A DNA stretch of 64,000 nt from Campylobacter sp. US33a (GCF_004378855.1 NZ_RYYL01000007.1:49398-113397); one strand, 5' to 3'. Numbered from the stretch's first letter, positions 41,897-52,824 are shown. Numbers and translations: made by a program. Notes: generated by a model from the sequence alone, not told the origin.

Positions 41897-42991
41897 TTAA
41901 ATATTTTTTAATAAAATATAAAGTTGCTCATTGACATAAAGGCTACGATTTCTTAGGTTTCTACTTGCTTTGAAAGTATTGTATTTTTGTTCAATAATAT
42001 TACATTTTCCAAGTTTTTCAAGTCGTTTTAAGAACTTTTCTTTTTTGATAAAACCTTCACAATTATAAGAGAGTAAAATAACTTTTGCTTTGAGATTAAA
42101 AATGAGTTCAAATAAAGCATCTTCAGCTTTTTTTGCTTTATTAAAGTCGCTACGATTCCAATTTTTTGGAATTCCAGAAATTTTTGAAATTTCTTTTGGC
42201 TTTTGGTAACTTGCTATTAAATTTAACATAAAATAATTAGAACTATAAGGATGCTGGTTATATGGGGGATCTAAGTATGCCACATCGATTTTATCTAATT
42301 CCTTAGCTAAATCGTTTGCATCTTTTTGTGTGACTTCAAAATCACAGCAAAAATTTGAAAAAATAGGCAGAGATAAACTCATTTCTCCTTTAATACGCTT
42401 TAAGGCATTTTGTGCTTCTCCGCCAAATTTACCGATTCCATTTTTTCCTTTGTAAAAGCCTTTAAACACACCGCTAGTATTTGAATGCACGCTTGCTTCA
42501 TAAATGAGTGGGGCTATAAAAAAATGCTTTAAATTTTGAGGAATTTCTTGCTCGATTTTTTGTCTGATTGTGTCCAAAAACATTGCATTTTTTAGGGTGT
42601 AAAAAACGCGTTCATTTTTTTTGATATTATTTTCATCTTTTGGAGCATAAAGTTTGCTAATAAAGCCTTTTTCTAGCTCTAAATCGCTTAAAAGTTTTTT
42701 ATGATAATGTTTTAAATCTTTAATGAGTGAGGAATTTTTGTTGCTAAGATAGCATTCATTGATGATTTTAGAATAAAGCTCTAAGTCATTTGCAACTAAA
42801 AAATCACAGTGCGCTTTTGCAAAACGCGAAACTATACCCGAACCGCTAAAAACATCGCAAAAACTGAATTTTTCTTTATTAAGCTCTGTTTTGGCAAAAT
42901 CAAAACCTTGTTTTAAAAAATGCAATAAAGTGCGTTTATTTCCAAGATAAGTGATGATTTGTTCTTTTAAAAATTTAGTATTTTCTTGCAT
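41897..42991 (-). CDS. DNA adenine methyltransferase, D12 class
   Basis: The 364-residue protein is a DNA N6-adenine methyltransferase. The N-terminal TYLGNKRTLL (at 14-23) takes the place of the YxGxKxxL SAM-binding motif of Dam-like enzymes. FCDVFSGSGIVSRF follows (43-56), and the catalytic DPPYNQHPY lies near 240. No restriction endonuclease is next to it, so it appears to be an orphan methylase or one whose partner is elsewhere. A good AAGTGGAGCTTATATG start is present. Target sequence unknown. Confidence 0.88.
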   Translation of the reverse strand: MQENTKFLKEQIITYLGNKRTLLHFLKQGFDFAKTELNKEKFSFCDVFSGSGIVSRFAKAHCDFLVANDLELYSKIINECYLSNKNSSLIKDLKHYHKKLLSDLELEKGFISKLYAPKDENNIKKNERVFYTLKNAMFLDTIRQKIEQEIPQNLKHFFIAPLIYEASVHSNTSGVFKGFYKGKNGIGKFGGEAQNALKRIKGEMSLSLPIFSNFCCDFEVTQKDANDLAKELDKIDVAYLDPPYNQHPYSSNYFMLNLIASYQKPKEISKISGIPKNWNRSDFNKAKKAEDALFELIFNLKAKVILLSYNCEGFIKKEKFLKRLEKLGKCNIIEQKYNTFKASRNLRNRSLYVNEQLYILLKNI

Positions 42992-43042
42992 ATAAGCTCC
43001 ACTTGAATCGATCTTTTTGAACTAATAAATGAATAATTTCAA

Positions 43043-44914
43043 TCAATTAAAATAATTTTCTTTGTTTGTCTGAGTCCATTTGATAAATTCATCAGGGAAA
43101 TTTTCTTCTTTGTGAATGGTTGGGTTTTTATCATTGCGTTTGAGATGAAAAAGCTTGAAAGGGTCATTTTTTTTCAAAATATAGCGAAGTTCTATTGATC
43201 TTGGATGTATGACTTTAAATTTAATCAAATTATCATTTCCTTCATTATTATAAATCATAATTTTTGCATTAAAAGCTACTCCATAAATTTCGTCAAGTTT
43301 TGTGTCCAATACATAGGCAAAGCATACTAATTCTTGATAATTTTCGAATAGTTTTTTATATCTTACAAGGGAATTTTCATAGTTCTGTATAAGTTTAAGA
43401 TGAGTGGGGTTGTTTGAATTGATATTTTTAAAATAATGCACTTTGTTTTGGTTTTTGAAGATAAAGTCGTAAGATTCTTTCATTTGGGCGTTAATATGAG
43501 AAATTTTATTATGCAATTCTTTGGCAAGTACCATATCCTCATAAAATTCATTATTAGCAGTAACGACATGGTTAGGACTTACGCTAAATTCATTCATATC
43601 GCCATTAATATTATCTACTAATAGAAATTTTTTTGGATGAATGCAATTATAGCTTAGAGCATTTTTAACATAAATTTTATCTGCTTTAATGGTTGCACCC
43701 ATGCAAGTGTTAATAATAACAGTATTGGCAATTACGGTTCCATTTTCTAAATTATCAATAAAAGCAATATCAGCCTCTAAATAACCTTTATGCGTATTAA
43801 TATAAGCATTTTTAGCATATAGCTTTGATTTAGAATGTGTTTTTCCACCTATAGACAAAAATTCTGATTTTACGCTAGCTATATCAACATTTCCTGCTAT
43901 TTTTACATTATAGGCTTCGACTTTTACACCGGCCTTGATGCTTTCATCTAAATAGTTATTATTTGTGATTTCGACACTAATTTCTTCGAGAGTATTTGAT
44001 TTTATAGAGCCTGTATTTTTAAGGCTGACATTATACAAAATCAACTCATCAATAATAGAATAATTAGAACCTATTTTTTTTAAATAACCATAAGAACTTG
44101 CATAATAAGAAATTTTTTCCCTTGTGTCTTTGGTAATAATATTTTTATCAATTTTTAATGTATTTCCATTATTTTGTAAAGGTTTTGGCTTTAAAATTTT
44201 ACCTTTTAAATTTCTTCCTATTTTGCCTTCTATGGGTTTAATGTATTCAAAAAGCAATTCATTTTTTTCTATAGGCTTAGCATAGGATTTTTGATCGTAA
44301 GAAATTTTCCCTTCGTTTAAATTTTTTACATTTTCAATGCTTTTGTAAAAAATAATTTCATCCGCTTTTCCTTGTTTGGGCTCAACTCCATTCGCTACGC
44401 TAAATATAGCTTTTTTGGAGGTGGTATTATTTTTTAATTGAGCAATGATTGTATCAATGTCATTAAAAAATTCTTTTTTAAGTCTAATACCTATTAAATA
44501 GTGTTCTTTAAGCATATTTTTGAAGACTTCTTGGATTAAATCTTCTTTGAAATTATCATAAAATCGTAGGAAATTTTCGCCTTCGAATAGTATTTTTATA
44601 GAGCTAGAATTTTCATTTGAGCTAAGTACGGTTTTGAAATTTAATGCAAGTTGTTCTTTTGGGAAAAGTTCTATAATGAATTTTTGTTCAATCTTTTTGA
44701 TTTTATTGACAAAGAAATTATCATCATTAAAAATTGATAATTCATCACTTGAGTACTCTTGAATTTCATCTTCATTGCTTGTGCAGATGGTTTTAAAATC
44801 TAAAATTCTAAAATTTTTATTTGTTTGTTTTTGTAATAAAATATAAGGATCTTCTGATTCTATAATTTGTGAATTTGCATATCTGGCTTTAAAATTAAAC
44901 ATTGCTTGTTCCAA
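43043..44914 (-). CDS. FapA-like protein (DUF342 family)
   Basis: The 623-residue protein matches the FapA/DUF342 pattern: a mixed N-terminal domain (about 1-200), the family core with EGKIGRNLKGKIL near 233-245, a right-handed beta-helix region with recurring [IV]xxNTVIIN-type rungs (about 290-430), and a long C-terminal helical part. DUF342 proteins are flagellar-assembly or polysaccharide-related scaffolds of uncertain role. The start overlaps the hemerythrin gene by 20 bases, so the two are coupled. Confidence 0.75.
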   Translation of the reverse strand: MEQAMFNFKARYANSQIIESEDPYILLQKQTNKNFRILDFKTICTSNEDEIQEYSSDELSIFNDDNFFVNKIKKIEQKFIIELFPKEQLALNFKTVLSSNENSSSIKILFEGENFLRFYDNFKEDLIQEVFKNMLKEHYLIGIRLKKEFFNDIDTIIAQLKNNTTSKKAIFSVANGVEPKQGKADEIIFYKSIENVKNLNEGKISYDQKSYAKPIEKNELLFEYIKPIEGKIGRNLKGKILKPKPLQNNGNTLKIDKNIITKDTREKISYYASSYGYLKKIGSNYSIIDELILYNVSLKNTGSIKSNTLEEISVEITNNNYLDESIKAGVKVEAYNVKIAGNVDIASVKSEFLSIGGKTHSKSKLYAKNAYINTHKGYLEADIAFIDNLENGTVIANTVIINTCMGATIKADKIYVKNALSYNCIHPKKFLLVDNINGDMNEFSVSPNHVVTANNEFYEDMVLAKELHNKISHINAQMKESYDFIFKNQNKVHYFKNINSNNPTHLKLIQNYENSLVRYKKLFENYQELVCFAYVLDTKLDEIYGVAFNAKIMIYNNEGNDNLIKFKVIHPRSIELRYILKKNDPFKLFHLKRNDKNPTIHKEENFPDEFIKWTQTNKENYFN

Positions 44915-45596
44915 AAAATTTGAGTTTGAAATTTTTTAAAGCCTTTTCATTTAAATCTTTATTTTCAAGATAAACTAAAGGTTGTTTGCAAACTTTGCAC
45001 CTAATAAAACTATTTTCCTTTAATAAATACTCATGTAGGGTTTGACAAATTTTATGAGTTTTTAACATACACGAGCAGACATAGCTATATTGGCTTTCTT
45101 TTTCAATATCTTTATTCATCGCTAAAATTTTGTTATATTGTTCTAAACTATAATGAATTTCTTTAATATCTAAAGCGGTTTCAGCATAGTGCTTGATGAG
45201 CATATCTTCACCAATAATATGCTTTAAAATCCATTTTTTGGTTAATAGTGCAAGTTCTTTGGATAAAATTTGAGTGTCGCTGATATTTTTAAGTATGTTT
45301 TTAACCTTTTCTATAAGCTCTCTATGAGATTGTTTATGTTCTTTTAGTAAAGGAAAATTTATGTTTTGCATAAAAATTTCTTCTTCTTTAAAATGTGTGT
45401 TAATGTAATCAAGTAAGTGCAAAATAATTTGCTTAAGCTTTTGTTGTTCTTTTGAACTTGGTTGCGTTGGTATGTCTTTTGCAATCAACCAAGCTTCGTT
45501 TGCGATATCAAATATCTTTTTATGTTGAGCGTCAATTTGCATATTTTTAACGCTAAATTCTTTGCTCCATTCAAATAATATTTGTTTATTATCCAT
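44895..45596 (-). CDS. Bacteriohemerythrin with cysteine-rich C-terminal tail
   Basis: The first 140 residues form a four-helix hemerythrin domain with the di-iron ligands: H24 (DAQHKKIF), H68 (LDYINTHFKEEE), H86/H90 (LLKEHKQSHREL) and H128-D133 (KHIIGEDML). Such domains bind O2 or sense redox state. The tail (about 175-225) has CSC, C, and CKVC cysteines and looks like a metal-binding ribbon; I have not seen this combination as a rule. It is 7 bp after infC on the same strand and overlaps the FapA-like gene. Confidence 0.82.
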   Translation of the reverse strand: MDNKQILFEWSKEFSVKNMQIDAQHKKIFDIANEAWLIAKDIPTQPSSKEQQKLKQIILHLLDYINTHFKEEEIFMQNINFPLLKEHKQSHRELIEKVKNILKNISDTQILSKELALLTKKWILKHIIGEDMLIKHYAETALDIKEIHYSLEQYNKILAMNKDIEKESQYSYVCSCMLKTHKICQTLHEYLLKENSFIRCKVCKQPLVYLENKDLNEKALKNFKLKFFGTSNV

Positions 45597-45602
45597 CTAG
45601 CT

Positions 45603-46118
45603 TTATCTTTTTGGAGTTACGAGCATATTGACATAACGGCCTTCAAAATTTGGCTCTTTGTCGCGATTAGCTTCATTTTCTATCATAGTCCAAATTTTTT
45701 CAAGCAAAGCTACACCCGCTTCAGGGCTTGCCATCTCACGCCCTTTTAAAAATACACGAAATCTCACATGCTTTCCTTGTTCTAAAAATTCTAAAGCATG
45801 TTTTACCTTGTAATTAATATCATTTTGTGCGATTTTTACAGAAAGTTTAATCTCTTTTATATCAATTACTTTTTGTTTTTTCTTAGCTTCTTTTTGTTTT
45901 TTCTCTTGTTGATAGCGGAATTTTCCAAAATCCATTATCTTACAAACCGGTGGTTTGGCATCAGGAGCTATCATAACAAGATCAAGTCCTAAGCGATTTG
46001 CAATCTCTAAGCCTTCGTCACTACTGATGATACCATAAACCTTGCCATCATCACCTATACATCTGATTTCGTCCGCTCTAATCTCTTCGTTGAGCAATAC
46101 TTCTTTTTCTTTACTCAA
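45603..46118 (-). CDS. infC: Translation initiation factor IF-3 (TTG start)
   Basis: IF-3 discriminates start codons and keeps ribosomal subunits apart. The 171-residue protein begins [17 protein letters not shown] and has the linker and the C-terminal domain with [13 protein letters not shown]. The start is TTG at 46116-46118, with GAGG seven bases upstream and no ATG close by. Non-ATG infC starts are a known basis of IF-3 autoregulation in other bacteria. The start overlaps the thrS stop (TGA at 46115-46117). Confidence 0.95.
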   Translation of the reverse strand: MSKEKEVLLNEEIRADEIRCIGDDGKVYGIISSDEGLEIANRLGLDLVMIAPDAKPPVCKIMDFGKFRYQQEKKQKEAKKKQKVIDIKEIKLSVKIAQNDINYKVKHALEFLEQGKHVRFRVFLKGREMASPEAGVALLEKIWTMIENEANRDKEPNFEGRYVNMLVTPKR

Positions 46119-47923
46119 AAATGTACCTCACTCATTTTCTCCTTGACTAAATTAATAAATTCATCTAAACTAAGATTTTTTTGTTCCTTAGCCCTTCTAT
46201 CTCTTAAAGCAACTCCGCGTTTTGCTACCTCTTCATCACCCAAAACTAAAATCATAGGCAATTTTTGCTTTTCAGCAGTGCGAATCTTTTTGTTTAAGCT
46301 TTCATTTTTTTCATACACCTCGCTATCTACACCCAAATTCAAAAGTTCTCTTTGAATTTCTTTAGCATAGGCTAAATGTGCTTCACCAATAGGCACAATC
46401 CCCACTGCTGTTGGCGCGATGAAAAATGGAAATTCTCCTGCACAATGTTCAGTTAAAATGCCTATAAATCTTTCAAAAGATCCCAAAATAGCACGATGAA
46501 GCATTACAGGTTGTTTTTTCTCGTTATTACTATCTGTGTATTCTAATTTAAAGCGTTCTGGGAGATTAAAATCCACTTGTATGGTACCACATTGCCATTT
46601 TCTCTTTAGTGCGTCAGTAATTTTAATGTCAATTTTTGGCCCATAAAAAGCTCCACCACCTTCATCGATGCCATATTTTAAACCTTGTTCATCAAGCGCT
46701 TCTTTTAAAGCTTTTGTGGCGCTGTCCCAAATTTCATCATCACCTATAGCTTTAGCGGGTTTAGTTGAAATTTCCATTTCATAACTAAAGTCAAATAATT
46801 TCATTAAATTATCCACAAAGGCTAAAATTTCAAGCACTTGTTCTTTGATTTGACTTGGCATACAAAAGATATGCGCATCATCTTGAGTAAATTCTCTTAC
46901 TCTAAAAAGTCCGTGTAAAACACCACTCTTTTCGTGTCTATGTACCACGCCGTATTCAAAGAATTTCAAAGGCAAATCACGATAGCTTCTCACATCACTT
47001 TGATAAATTTTAATATGTCCCACGCAGTTCATCGGCTTAATGCCGTATTCTTGTTCATCAATTTGCGTAAAATACATATTTTCTTTATAGTTTGCATAAT
47101 GTCCGCTAATCTTCCATGCATCAGCTTTTAAAAGCTCTGGCCCACGCACAGGCTCATAGCCACGCAAACGATGGATTTTATAAAGCATTTGTTCAAGTTT
47201 TGATCTAAGTCTTGCACCATTGCTTAGCCAAATAGGAAGTCCGCCACCTATTTCATCATCAAAAGTAAAAAGCTTAAGCTCGGTTCCTAGCTTTCTATGA
47301 TCGCGTTTTTTGGCTTCTTCTATAATTCTTAAATGTTCTTTTAAGCTCTCTTTATCCGCAAAAGCTGTGCCATAAATGCGTGTGAGCATTTCTCTTTTTT
47401 CATCGCCACCAAGATAAGCTCCCGCTACGCGAGTGAGTGCGAAATTGCGTAAAAACTTGGTATTCGGTACATGAGGGCCACGGCATAAATCTTCAAATTC
47501 ACCTTGCTTATAAATGCTAACTTTTCCATCAGGAATTCGTAATAAGACTTCTTGTTTTAAATCATCATCTTTAAATTTAGCTATTGCTTCGCTTTTTGTG
47601 ATTTCGTATTTTTCTATTGTCTGTTTAGCTTCGGCAAATTCTTTCATCTTTTTTTCAATTTTTACTAGATCTTCTTCGCCGATTTTTGAATTCACACGAA
47701 AATCATAATAAAAGCCATCTTCTATCACAGGGCCTACGAAAAATTTCGCCTCCGGATATAAACTTTTAATCGCTTGTGCCATCAAATGCGCACAAGAATG
47801 CCTAATAACTTCTAAACTGTGCTTGGAATTGTCAAAGTAAATTTCTTTTAAATTTGCAGAATTCTTACTTTGAGAATCAACTATTTTTTCATTATCTAGA
47901 TATGCAATGATTTCTTTTTCCAT
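46115..47923 (-). CDS. thrS: Threonyl-tRNA synthetase
   Basis: Charges tRNA-Thr. The 602-residue protein lacks most of the N-terminal TGS domain: the first ~50 residues are short (E. coli ThrRS is 642). The editing domain has [10 protein letters not shown] near 42-51 and GFYYDF. The catalytic core follows, with [28 protein letters not shown] and the [12 protein letters not shown] class-II motif 3 region. The ATG at 47923 has AGGTAAAAACTAAT upstream. Operon order thrS-infC is conserved. Confidence 0.95.
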   Translation of the reverse strand: MEKEIIAYLDNEKIVDSQSKNSANLKEIYFDNSKHSLEVIRHSCAHLMAQAIKSLYPEAKFFVGPVIEDGFYYDFRVNSKIGEEDLVKIEKKMKEFAEAKQTIEKYEITKSEAIAKFKDDDLKQEVLLRIPDGKVSIYKQGEFEDLCRGPHVPNTKFLRNFALTRVAGAYLGGDEKREMLTRIYGTAFADKESLKEHLRIIEEAKKRDHRKLGTELKLFTFDDEIGGGLPIWLSNGARLRSKLEQMLYKIHRLRGYEPVRGPELLKADAWKISGHYANYKENMYFTQIDEQEYGIKPMNCVGHIKIYQSDVRSYRDLPLKFFEYGVVHRHEKSGVLHGLFRVREFTQDDAHIFCMPSQIKEQVLEILAFVDNLMKLFDFSYEMEISTKPAKAIGDDEIWDSATKALKEALDEQGLKYGIDEGGGAFYGPKIDIKITDALKRKWQCGTIQVDFNLPERFKLEYTDSNNEKKQPVMLHRAILGSFERFIGILTEHCAGEFPFFIAPTAVGIVPIGEAHLAYAKEIQRELLNLGVDSEVYEKNESLNKKIRTAEKQKLPMILVLGDEEVAKRGVALRDRRAKEQKNLSLDEFINLVKEKMSEVHF

Positions 47924-48051
47924 ATTAGTTTTTACCTTAAATTGCTCACGGACTTTGTGAGTGTTTATAGAGTTCTAATTTTAACTTTGTGGGGCTTAAA
48001 TTAATTTTAAATTTAAGAAATTTTTAACAAATCTTAAAAATTTCTTTTTAT

Positions 48052-48855
48052 TTACATTTTAAATTCACTTCCCACATCTAAAGTGCCTGAAAAATAAAGA
48101 TAGAAAAATAAGATTCCTAAGATAATTCTATAAATTCCAAAAGGAATAAAATCAAATTTTGAAATGAATTTTAAAAAGAATTTAATGACAAAAACCGCTA
48201 CAACAAAAGCTGTTATAAAACCTATGCTTAAAGGCAATAAAGAACTAGTATCACTTAATAAAATAGGTTCTTTATAAATGCTATAAGCGGTTGCAGCTAT
48301 CATTGTCGGAATGGCTAGCAAAAAACTAAATTCAGCAGCCACTTTCCTATCAAGCCCAAGCAAGAGTCCTCCAATGATACTTGCTCCGCTTCTTGAAGTG
48401 CCTGGTATGATGGCTAAAGCTTGCATTGTGCCTATTAAAAAAGCTTGCAAATAGCTTATTTTATCTAAAGAATGGATATTATAATCTTTTTTTCTGTGTT
48501 TAAGTTCTATAGCAATAAAAACAATACCACCTAAAATGAGCATAGTGGCAACGGTATATCCATTGAAAAGTTCTTTTAAAAATTTATAGGCTATAAGACC
48601 TATGATGCCAGCAGGGATAAATCCAACTGCTAATTTAAGCCAAATGTCAATTCCTTGAAAAAGTTTGCGCCAAAAGACAAAAAGCACTGCTAAAATAGAT
48701 CCGAGTTGAATGATGATGACAAAATTTCTTAAAAAATCATCAATATTAAGCCCTAAAACCGTTGCGCCTAAAATCATATGTCCGGTTGAGGAAACGGGCA
48801 AAAATTCAGTTAAACCTTCGATTATTCCGAGTATTAACGCATGTAAAATTTCCAT
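48052..48855 (-). CDS. uppP: Undecaprenyl-diphosphatase (BacA/UppP)
   Basis: UppP removes a phosphate from undecaprenyl diphosphate to recycle the lipid carrier of cell-wall synthesis; loss raises bacitracin sensitivity. The 267-residue inner-membrane protein has about eight helices, with the two family motifs [17 protein letters not shown] near 14-30 and [17 protein letters not shown] near 158-174. AAGGAACATT precedes the ATG at 48855. Confidence 0.95.
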   Translation of the reverse strand: MEILHALILGIIEGLTEFLPVSSTGHMILGATVLGLNIDDFLRNFVIIIQLGSILAVLFVFWRKLFQGIDIWLKLAVGFIPAGIIGLIAYKFLKELFNGYTVATMLILGGIVFIAIELKHRKKDYNIHSLDKISYLQAFLIGTMQALAIIPGTSRSGASIIGGLLLGLDRKVAAEFSFLLAIPTMIAATAYSIYKEPILLSDTSSLLPLSIGFITAFVVAVFVIKFFLKFISKFDFIPFGIYRIILGILFFYLYFSGTLDVGSEFKM

Positions 48856-49020
48856 AATGTTCCTTAAATATTAAAATAAGAATTCTACATATTTTTTTTA
48901 AACCAAATCAAAGTATGAGAAAGAAAAATTTACTTTTAGCTTAAAAAAGGAGTTGTTTGGGGTTGTGGATGAGTTTTATTCATAAAAAGAAAATAAAGAA
49001 TAACTTTATTTTCTTGATGT

Positions 49021-51390
49021 TTATTGACAACCTTCGCACTCTATACTGCGATCAGCTACATTTACTTTTTCACTATCAGGACTTTCACTTCTTAGGTAAT
49101 AAGTTGATTTTAATCCAAGCTCCCAAGCAAGTTGATAAATTTCATTTAAGTATCCACCTGTGGCCTTGTCAAGCGAGATGAAAATATTCATCGATTGTCC
49201 TTGATCAATCCATTTCCCACGCACTGCTGCGGCTTTAACTAAGATTTTTTGATCAAGCTCATAAGCTGGGGTGTAATACTGCCAAGTATCAAGGCTTAAG
49301 TTTGGCACTACAACAGGTATCATACCGCTTAAATTTTGCTCAAACCATTTGCGTTTATAAACAGGTTCAATCGTTTGGGTTGTCCCTACTAAAATAGAAA
49401 TAGAAGAAGTTGGTGCAATAGCCATTAAATAGCCATTTCTCATACCATCTTTTTGAATTTTTTCTCTAAGTCTTGCCCAATCACACTCACTTTGATCAAA
49501 AAGTCCTTCTCTAAGAGTGAGCTTTTTGGCATTTTCATTTGCTAAGTCTATAGGTACTATGCCCTTACTCCAATTTGAACCTTCAAAATCAGGATAAGAG
49601 CCTTTTTCTAAAGCTAAATTTGAACTAGCTTGTATGGCTTCAAAGCTGATAAATTCCATAATTTCATCGATTTTATGTAAATGCTCATCGCTTCCCCAGT
49701 GAATTTTGGCTTCTGCAAGCATTTGTGCTTCGCCCATAATGCCAAGTCCTATACTTCTTGATTTTAAATTCGTATCTTTAACTTTGACATGGGGATAAAA
49801 ATTTAAATCAATGACATTATCAAGCATACGAATGGCAATTGGTACAACTCTTTGGATATCTTCTTTGGTGTTGATTTTGCTTAAATTAATGCTAGCAAGG
49901 TTGCAAACTGCGGTTTTGCCATCATTTTTATATTTTTCAACTATATAAACTTTTTTACTGTTAATACTATCTAAGGTAGAAATCTTTTTGGCAAGTTTTT
50001 TATATCCTCCATCAATGATAATTTCTTCCATTTCATTTAAATGCAACTCAGTTTTATCTTCAAATACAACTTTAATTTGATAATAATTCGGTTCTGTATT
50101 TTGAAAGATTTCTGTACATAAATTTGAGCTTCTAATGAGTCCTGCATGAGAATTTGGGTTGGCTTTGTTTGCATTATCTTTAAAACATAAAAATGGCATA
50201 CCTGATTCAAAATAATTTAATAAAACTTTCTTCCAAAGTTCTTTTGCATCAACGATTTCTTTAACTATATTTTCATCTTTTTCGTATTCTTCATATCGTT
50301 TTTCAAAAGCTTCCCCATATAAATCACACAAATCAGCTGTATCAGCAGGATCAAAAAGAGTCCATTTATCATTTGCCCTAACTCTTTTCATAAATAAATC
50401 ATTGATCCATAAAGCTGGAAAAAGCTCATGCGTCCTCCTTCTTTCTTCACCTGAATTTTTGCGTAAATCAAGAAAATCATTAATATCCATATGCCATGGT
50501 TCTATATAAACCGCAATTGCCCCTTTTCTGGTACCTAACTGATCTACTGCTACTGCAATATCATTTGTGATTTTTAGAAATGGTATTATCCCACCTGCGG
50601 CATTTTTGTGCCCATCTATGCTTCCACCCATAGCGCGTACTTTAGACCAATCCCAGCCTATACCACCACCAAATTTAGAAAGCAATGCCATTTCTTTGTA
50701 AGAGTCAAAAATACCTTCGATATTATCAGGAGTGCTTCCTATATAACAAGAACTAAGTTGATGACGCGTTGTTCTTGCATTTGATAGGGTAGGAGTTGCA
50801 AGCATAAGTTCAAATTTTGAAATAAGATCATAGAATTTTTTCGCCCAAGTTTGACAATCAAGTTCGTTTTGTGCCAAAAACATTGCAATAGCCATAAACA
50901 TATGCTGCGGAAGCTCTATTGGTATGCCTTTACTATCTTTGATTAAGTATCTATCATATAAGGTTTTTATACCTAGATAATTAAATTGCAAGTCTCTTTC
51001 AGGCTTTATATAGTCATTTAAATCATCTAAGTCGTATTTTTCTTTAAGACCGAGTAAAATTCGACCTTCTTTTTCGCCTTTTTCAAAATACTCTCTTAAA
51101 TGATTATAACGATTCATACCATTGACTTTTTTATACAAATCATAAAGAAATAATCTTGCGGCAACAAAAGTCCAATTAGGACAATCAATATCTATCTTAT
51201 CCACAGCAGTTTTAATTAAAGTTTTTTGTATTTCTTCTGTTGTAATTCCGTCTCTAAATTGAATTTTTGCATCAAGTTCAAGCTCACTTAAATTTACCCC
51301 ACTTAACCCCACAACGGCTTCGCTAGTGCATTTTTTGATTTTAGAAACATCTAATTCTTCAGTGCGACCATTTCTTTTTAATACCTTCAT
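49021..51390 (-). CDS. nrdA: Ribonucleoside-diphosphate reductase alpha subunit
   Basis: NrdA reduces ribonucleotides to deoxyribonucleotides with an NrdB radical-generating partner not found in this window. The 789-residue protein has an N-terminal ATP-cone (about 1-95, starting MKVLKRNGRTEELDVSKI), the active-site region SNARTTRHQLSSCYIG near 210-225, the NLCTEIF and the C-terminal redox pair in ECEGCQ. The start ATG follows AAGATGAAGGT. 15 bp after purB on the same strand, so possibly co-transcribed. Confidence 0.95.
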   Translation of the reverse strand: MKVLKRNGRTEELDVSKIKKCTSEAVVGLSGVNLSELELDAKIQFRDGITTEEIQKTLIKTAVDKIDIDCPNWTFVAARLFLYDLYKKVNGMNRYNHLREYFEKGEKEGRILLGLKEKYDLDDLNDYIKPERDLQFNYLGIKTLYDRYLIKDSKGIPIELPQHMFMAIAMFLAQNELDCQTWAKKFYDLISKFELMLATPTLSNARTTRHQLSSCYIGSTPDNIEGIFDSYKEMALLSKFGGGIGWDWSKVRAMGGSIDGHKNAAGGIIPFLKITNDIAVAVDQLGTRKGAIAVYIEPWHMDINDFLDLRKNSGEERRRTHELFPALWINDLFMKRVRANDKWTLFDPADTADLCDLYGEAFEKRYEEYEKDENIVKEIVDAKELWKKVLLNYFESGMPFLCFKDNANKANPNSHAGLIRSSNLCTEIFQNTEPNYYQIKVVFEDKTELHLNEMEEIIIDGGYKKLAKKISTLDSINSKKVYIVEKYKNDGKTAVCNLASINLSKINTKEDIQRVVPIAIRMLDNVIDLNFYPHVKVKDTNLKSRSIGLGIMGEAQMLAEAKIHWGSDEHLHKIDEIMEFISFEAIQASSNLALEKGSYPDFEGSNWSKGIVPIDLANENAKKLTLREGLFDQSECDWARLREKIQKDGMRNGYLMAIAPTSSISILVGTTQTIEPVYKRKWFEQNLSGMIPVVVPNLSLDTWQYYTPAYELDQKILVKAAAVRGKWIDQGQSMNIFISLDKATGGYLNEIYQLAWELGLKSTYYLRSESPDSEKVNVADRSIECEGCQ

Positions 51391-51405
51391 CTTAACGCTC
51401 CTAGC

Positions 51406-52734
51406 TTATTTAAAAGTTCTTGCAAAAATTGCATCAACATTTTTTGTGTAATAATCATAATCAAAGCACTTTCTAATATCTTCTTCGCTTAAACTTTTTC
51501 TTAAATCTTCATCATCTAATAACGCAAGCAAAAATAAACTCTCATTTTTCTCATTTATCGCCGCTTTTCCATTTTGCAGATCGCTCCATACTTTCATCGC
51601 ATTTCTTTGCACGATTTTATAAGCTTCTTCACGACTAATTCCTTTAAATGGAAGCTCTAACAAAACGCGTTGTGAAAACACAAGTCCACCGGTGAGATTT
51701 AAATTTTTCATCATATTTTCAGGATAGATTAAAAGATTTTCAATTAAATTAGTAAGTCTTGCAAGCATAAAATCAGCTGTTATAAAAGCATCAGGCAGTA
51801 TAAATCTCTCAACACTAGAATGGCTTATATCTCTTTCATGCCATAAAGCTACATTTTCTAAAGCTGGAGTTACGAAAGATCTTAATACCCTACAAAGTCC
51901 CGTGATATTTTCACTTAAAACCGGATTTCTTTTATGTGGCATAGCAGAACTTCCCTTTTGACCTGCACTAAAATACTCCTCAGTCTCATAAACTTCAGTT
52001 CTTTGAAAATGTCTTATTGCAACTGCAATTTGCTCACAAGATGAAGCTAAAATCGCAATGGCTGAAATGACTTGCGCGTAACGATCTCTTTGAATAACTT
52101 GATTTGAAATCGGTGCAGGTTTAAGATTTAAATTTTTACATACTTCTTCTTCAAATTCTAAAGGTGCGTGAGCAAAATTTCCCATAGCACCACTTATTTT
52201 TCCATAACTTATCACTTCTTTTGCATGTTTTAAAAGCTCTTTTGCGTGTAGTATTTCATCATACCAAATACCCATCACAAGTCCAAAAGTTATAGGCTCA
52301 CCATGAATTCCATGACTTCTTCCTACCATTAAGGTATTTTTATGCTCCATAGCGCGTTTTTTTATCGCTTCTAAAAGCTTTTCTATATCTTCTAAAATAA
52401 GCTCTAAACTTTCTTTTATCTGTAAGGCTACGGCAGTATCGATACAATCAGAACTAGTCATTGCATAATGTACAAAACGACTCTCTTCTCCCAAGCTCTC
52501 ACTCACGCTTGTAAGAAAAGCAATAACATCGTGTTTGGTTGTTTTTTCTATTTCATCAATTCTAGCTATATCAAATTTAGCATTTTTTAGAATTTTTTCA
52601 CAATCACTATCGTTAATAAGACCTAGCTTATTCCAAGCTTTTACGGCGGCAAGTTCGACTTTAAGCCACGCATCGTATTTTGCTTGCATATCCCATTTTT
52701 TAGCCATGATTTCTCTGCTATATCTTTCAACCAT
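51406..52734 (-). CDS. purB: Adenylosuccinate lyase
   Basis: PurB acts in purine synthesis at two steps, cleaving SAICAR and adenylosuccinate. The 442-residue protein begins MVERYSREIMAKKW, has TTKHDVIAF and the family signature GSSAMPHKRNPVLSEN near 262-277, which contains the mobile catalytic loop. HGIHGEPITFG is the other conserved block. It lies upstream of nrdA in the same orientation and divergent from the RluA-type gene. Confidence 0.96.
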   Translation of the reverse strand: MVERYSREIMAKKWDMQAKYDAWLKVELAAVKAWNKLGLINDSDCEKILKNAKFDIARIDEIEKTTKHDVIAFLTSVSESLGEESRFVHYAMTSSDCIDTAVALQIKESLELILEDIEKLLEAIKKRAMEHKNTLMVGRSHGIHGEPITFGLVMGIWYDEILHAKELLKHAKEVISYGKISGAMGNFAHAPLEFEEEVCKNLNLKPAPISNQVIQRDRYAQVISAIAILASSCEQIAVAIRHFQRTEVYETEEYFSAGQKGSSAMPHKRNPVLSENITGLCRVLRSFVTPALENVALWHERDISHSSVERFILPDAFITADFMLARLTNLIENLLIYPENMMKNLNLTGGLVFSQRVLLELPFKGISREEAYKIVQRNAMKVWSDLQNGKAAINEKNESLFLLALLDDEDLRKSLSEEDIRKCFDYDYYTKNVDAIFARTFK

Positions 52735-52824
52735 TTTTTAAAACCTTTTTAGCTATAATTTTTAAAAAAAGAAATGAGATTTTAGCTAAAAAAATTTTAT
52801 ACTTTGGTTAAAAAAAGGTTAAAG

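Noticed and set aside
47945-47961. CTCAC/GTGAG hairpin upstream of thrS
   Set aside because: Five base pairs with a seven-base loop is too weak to claim as a thrS operator without comparative support.
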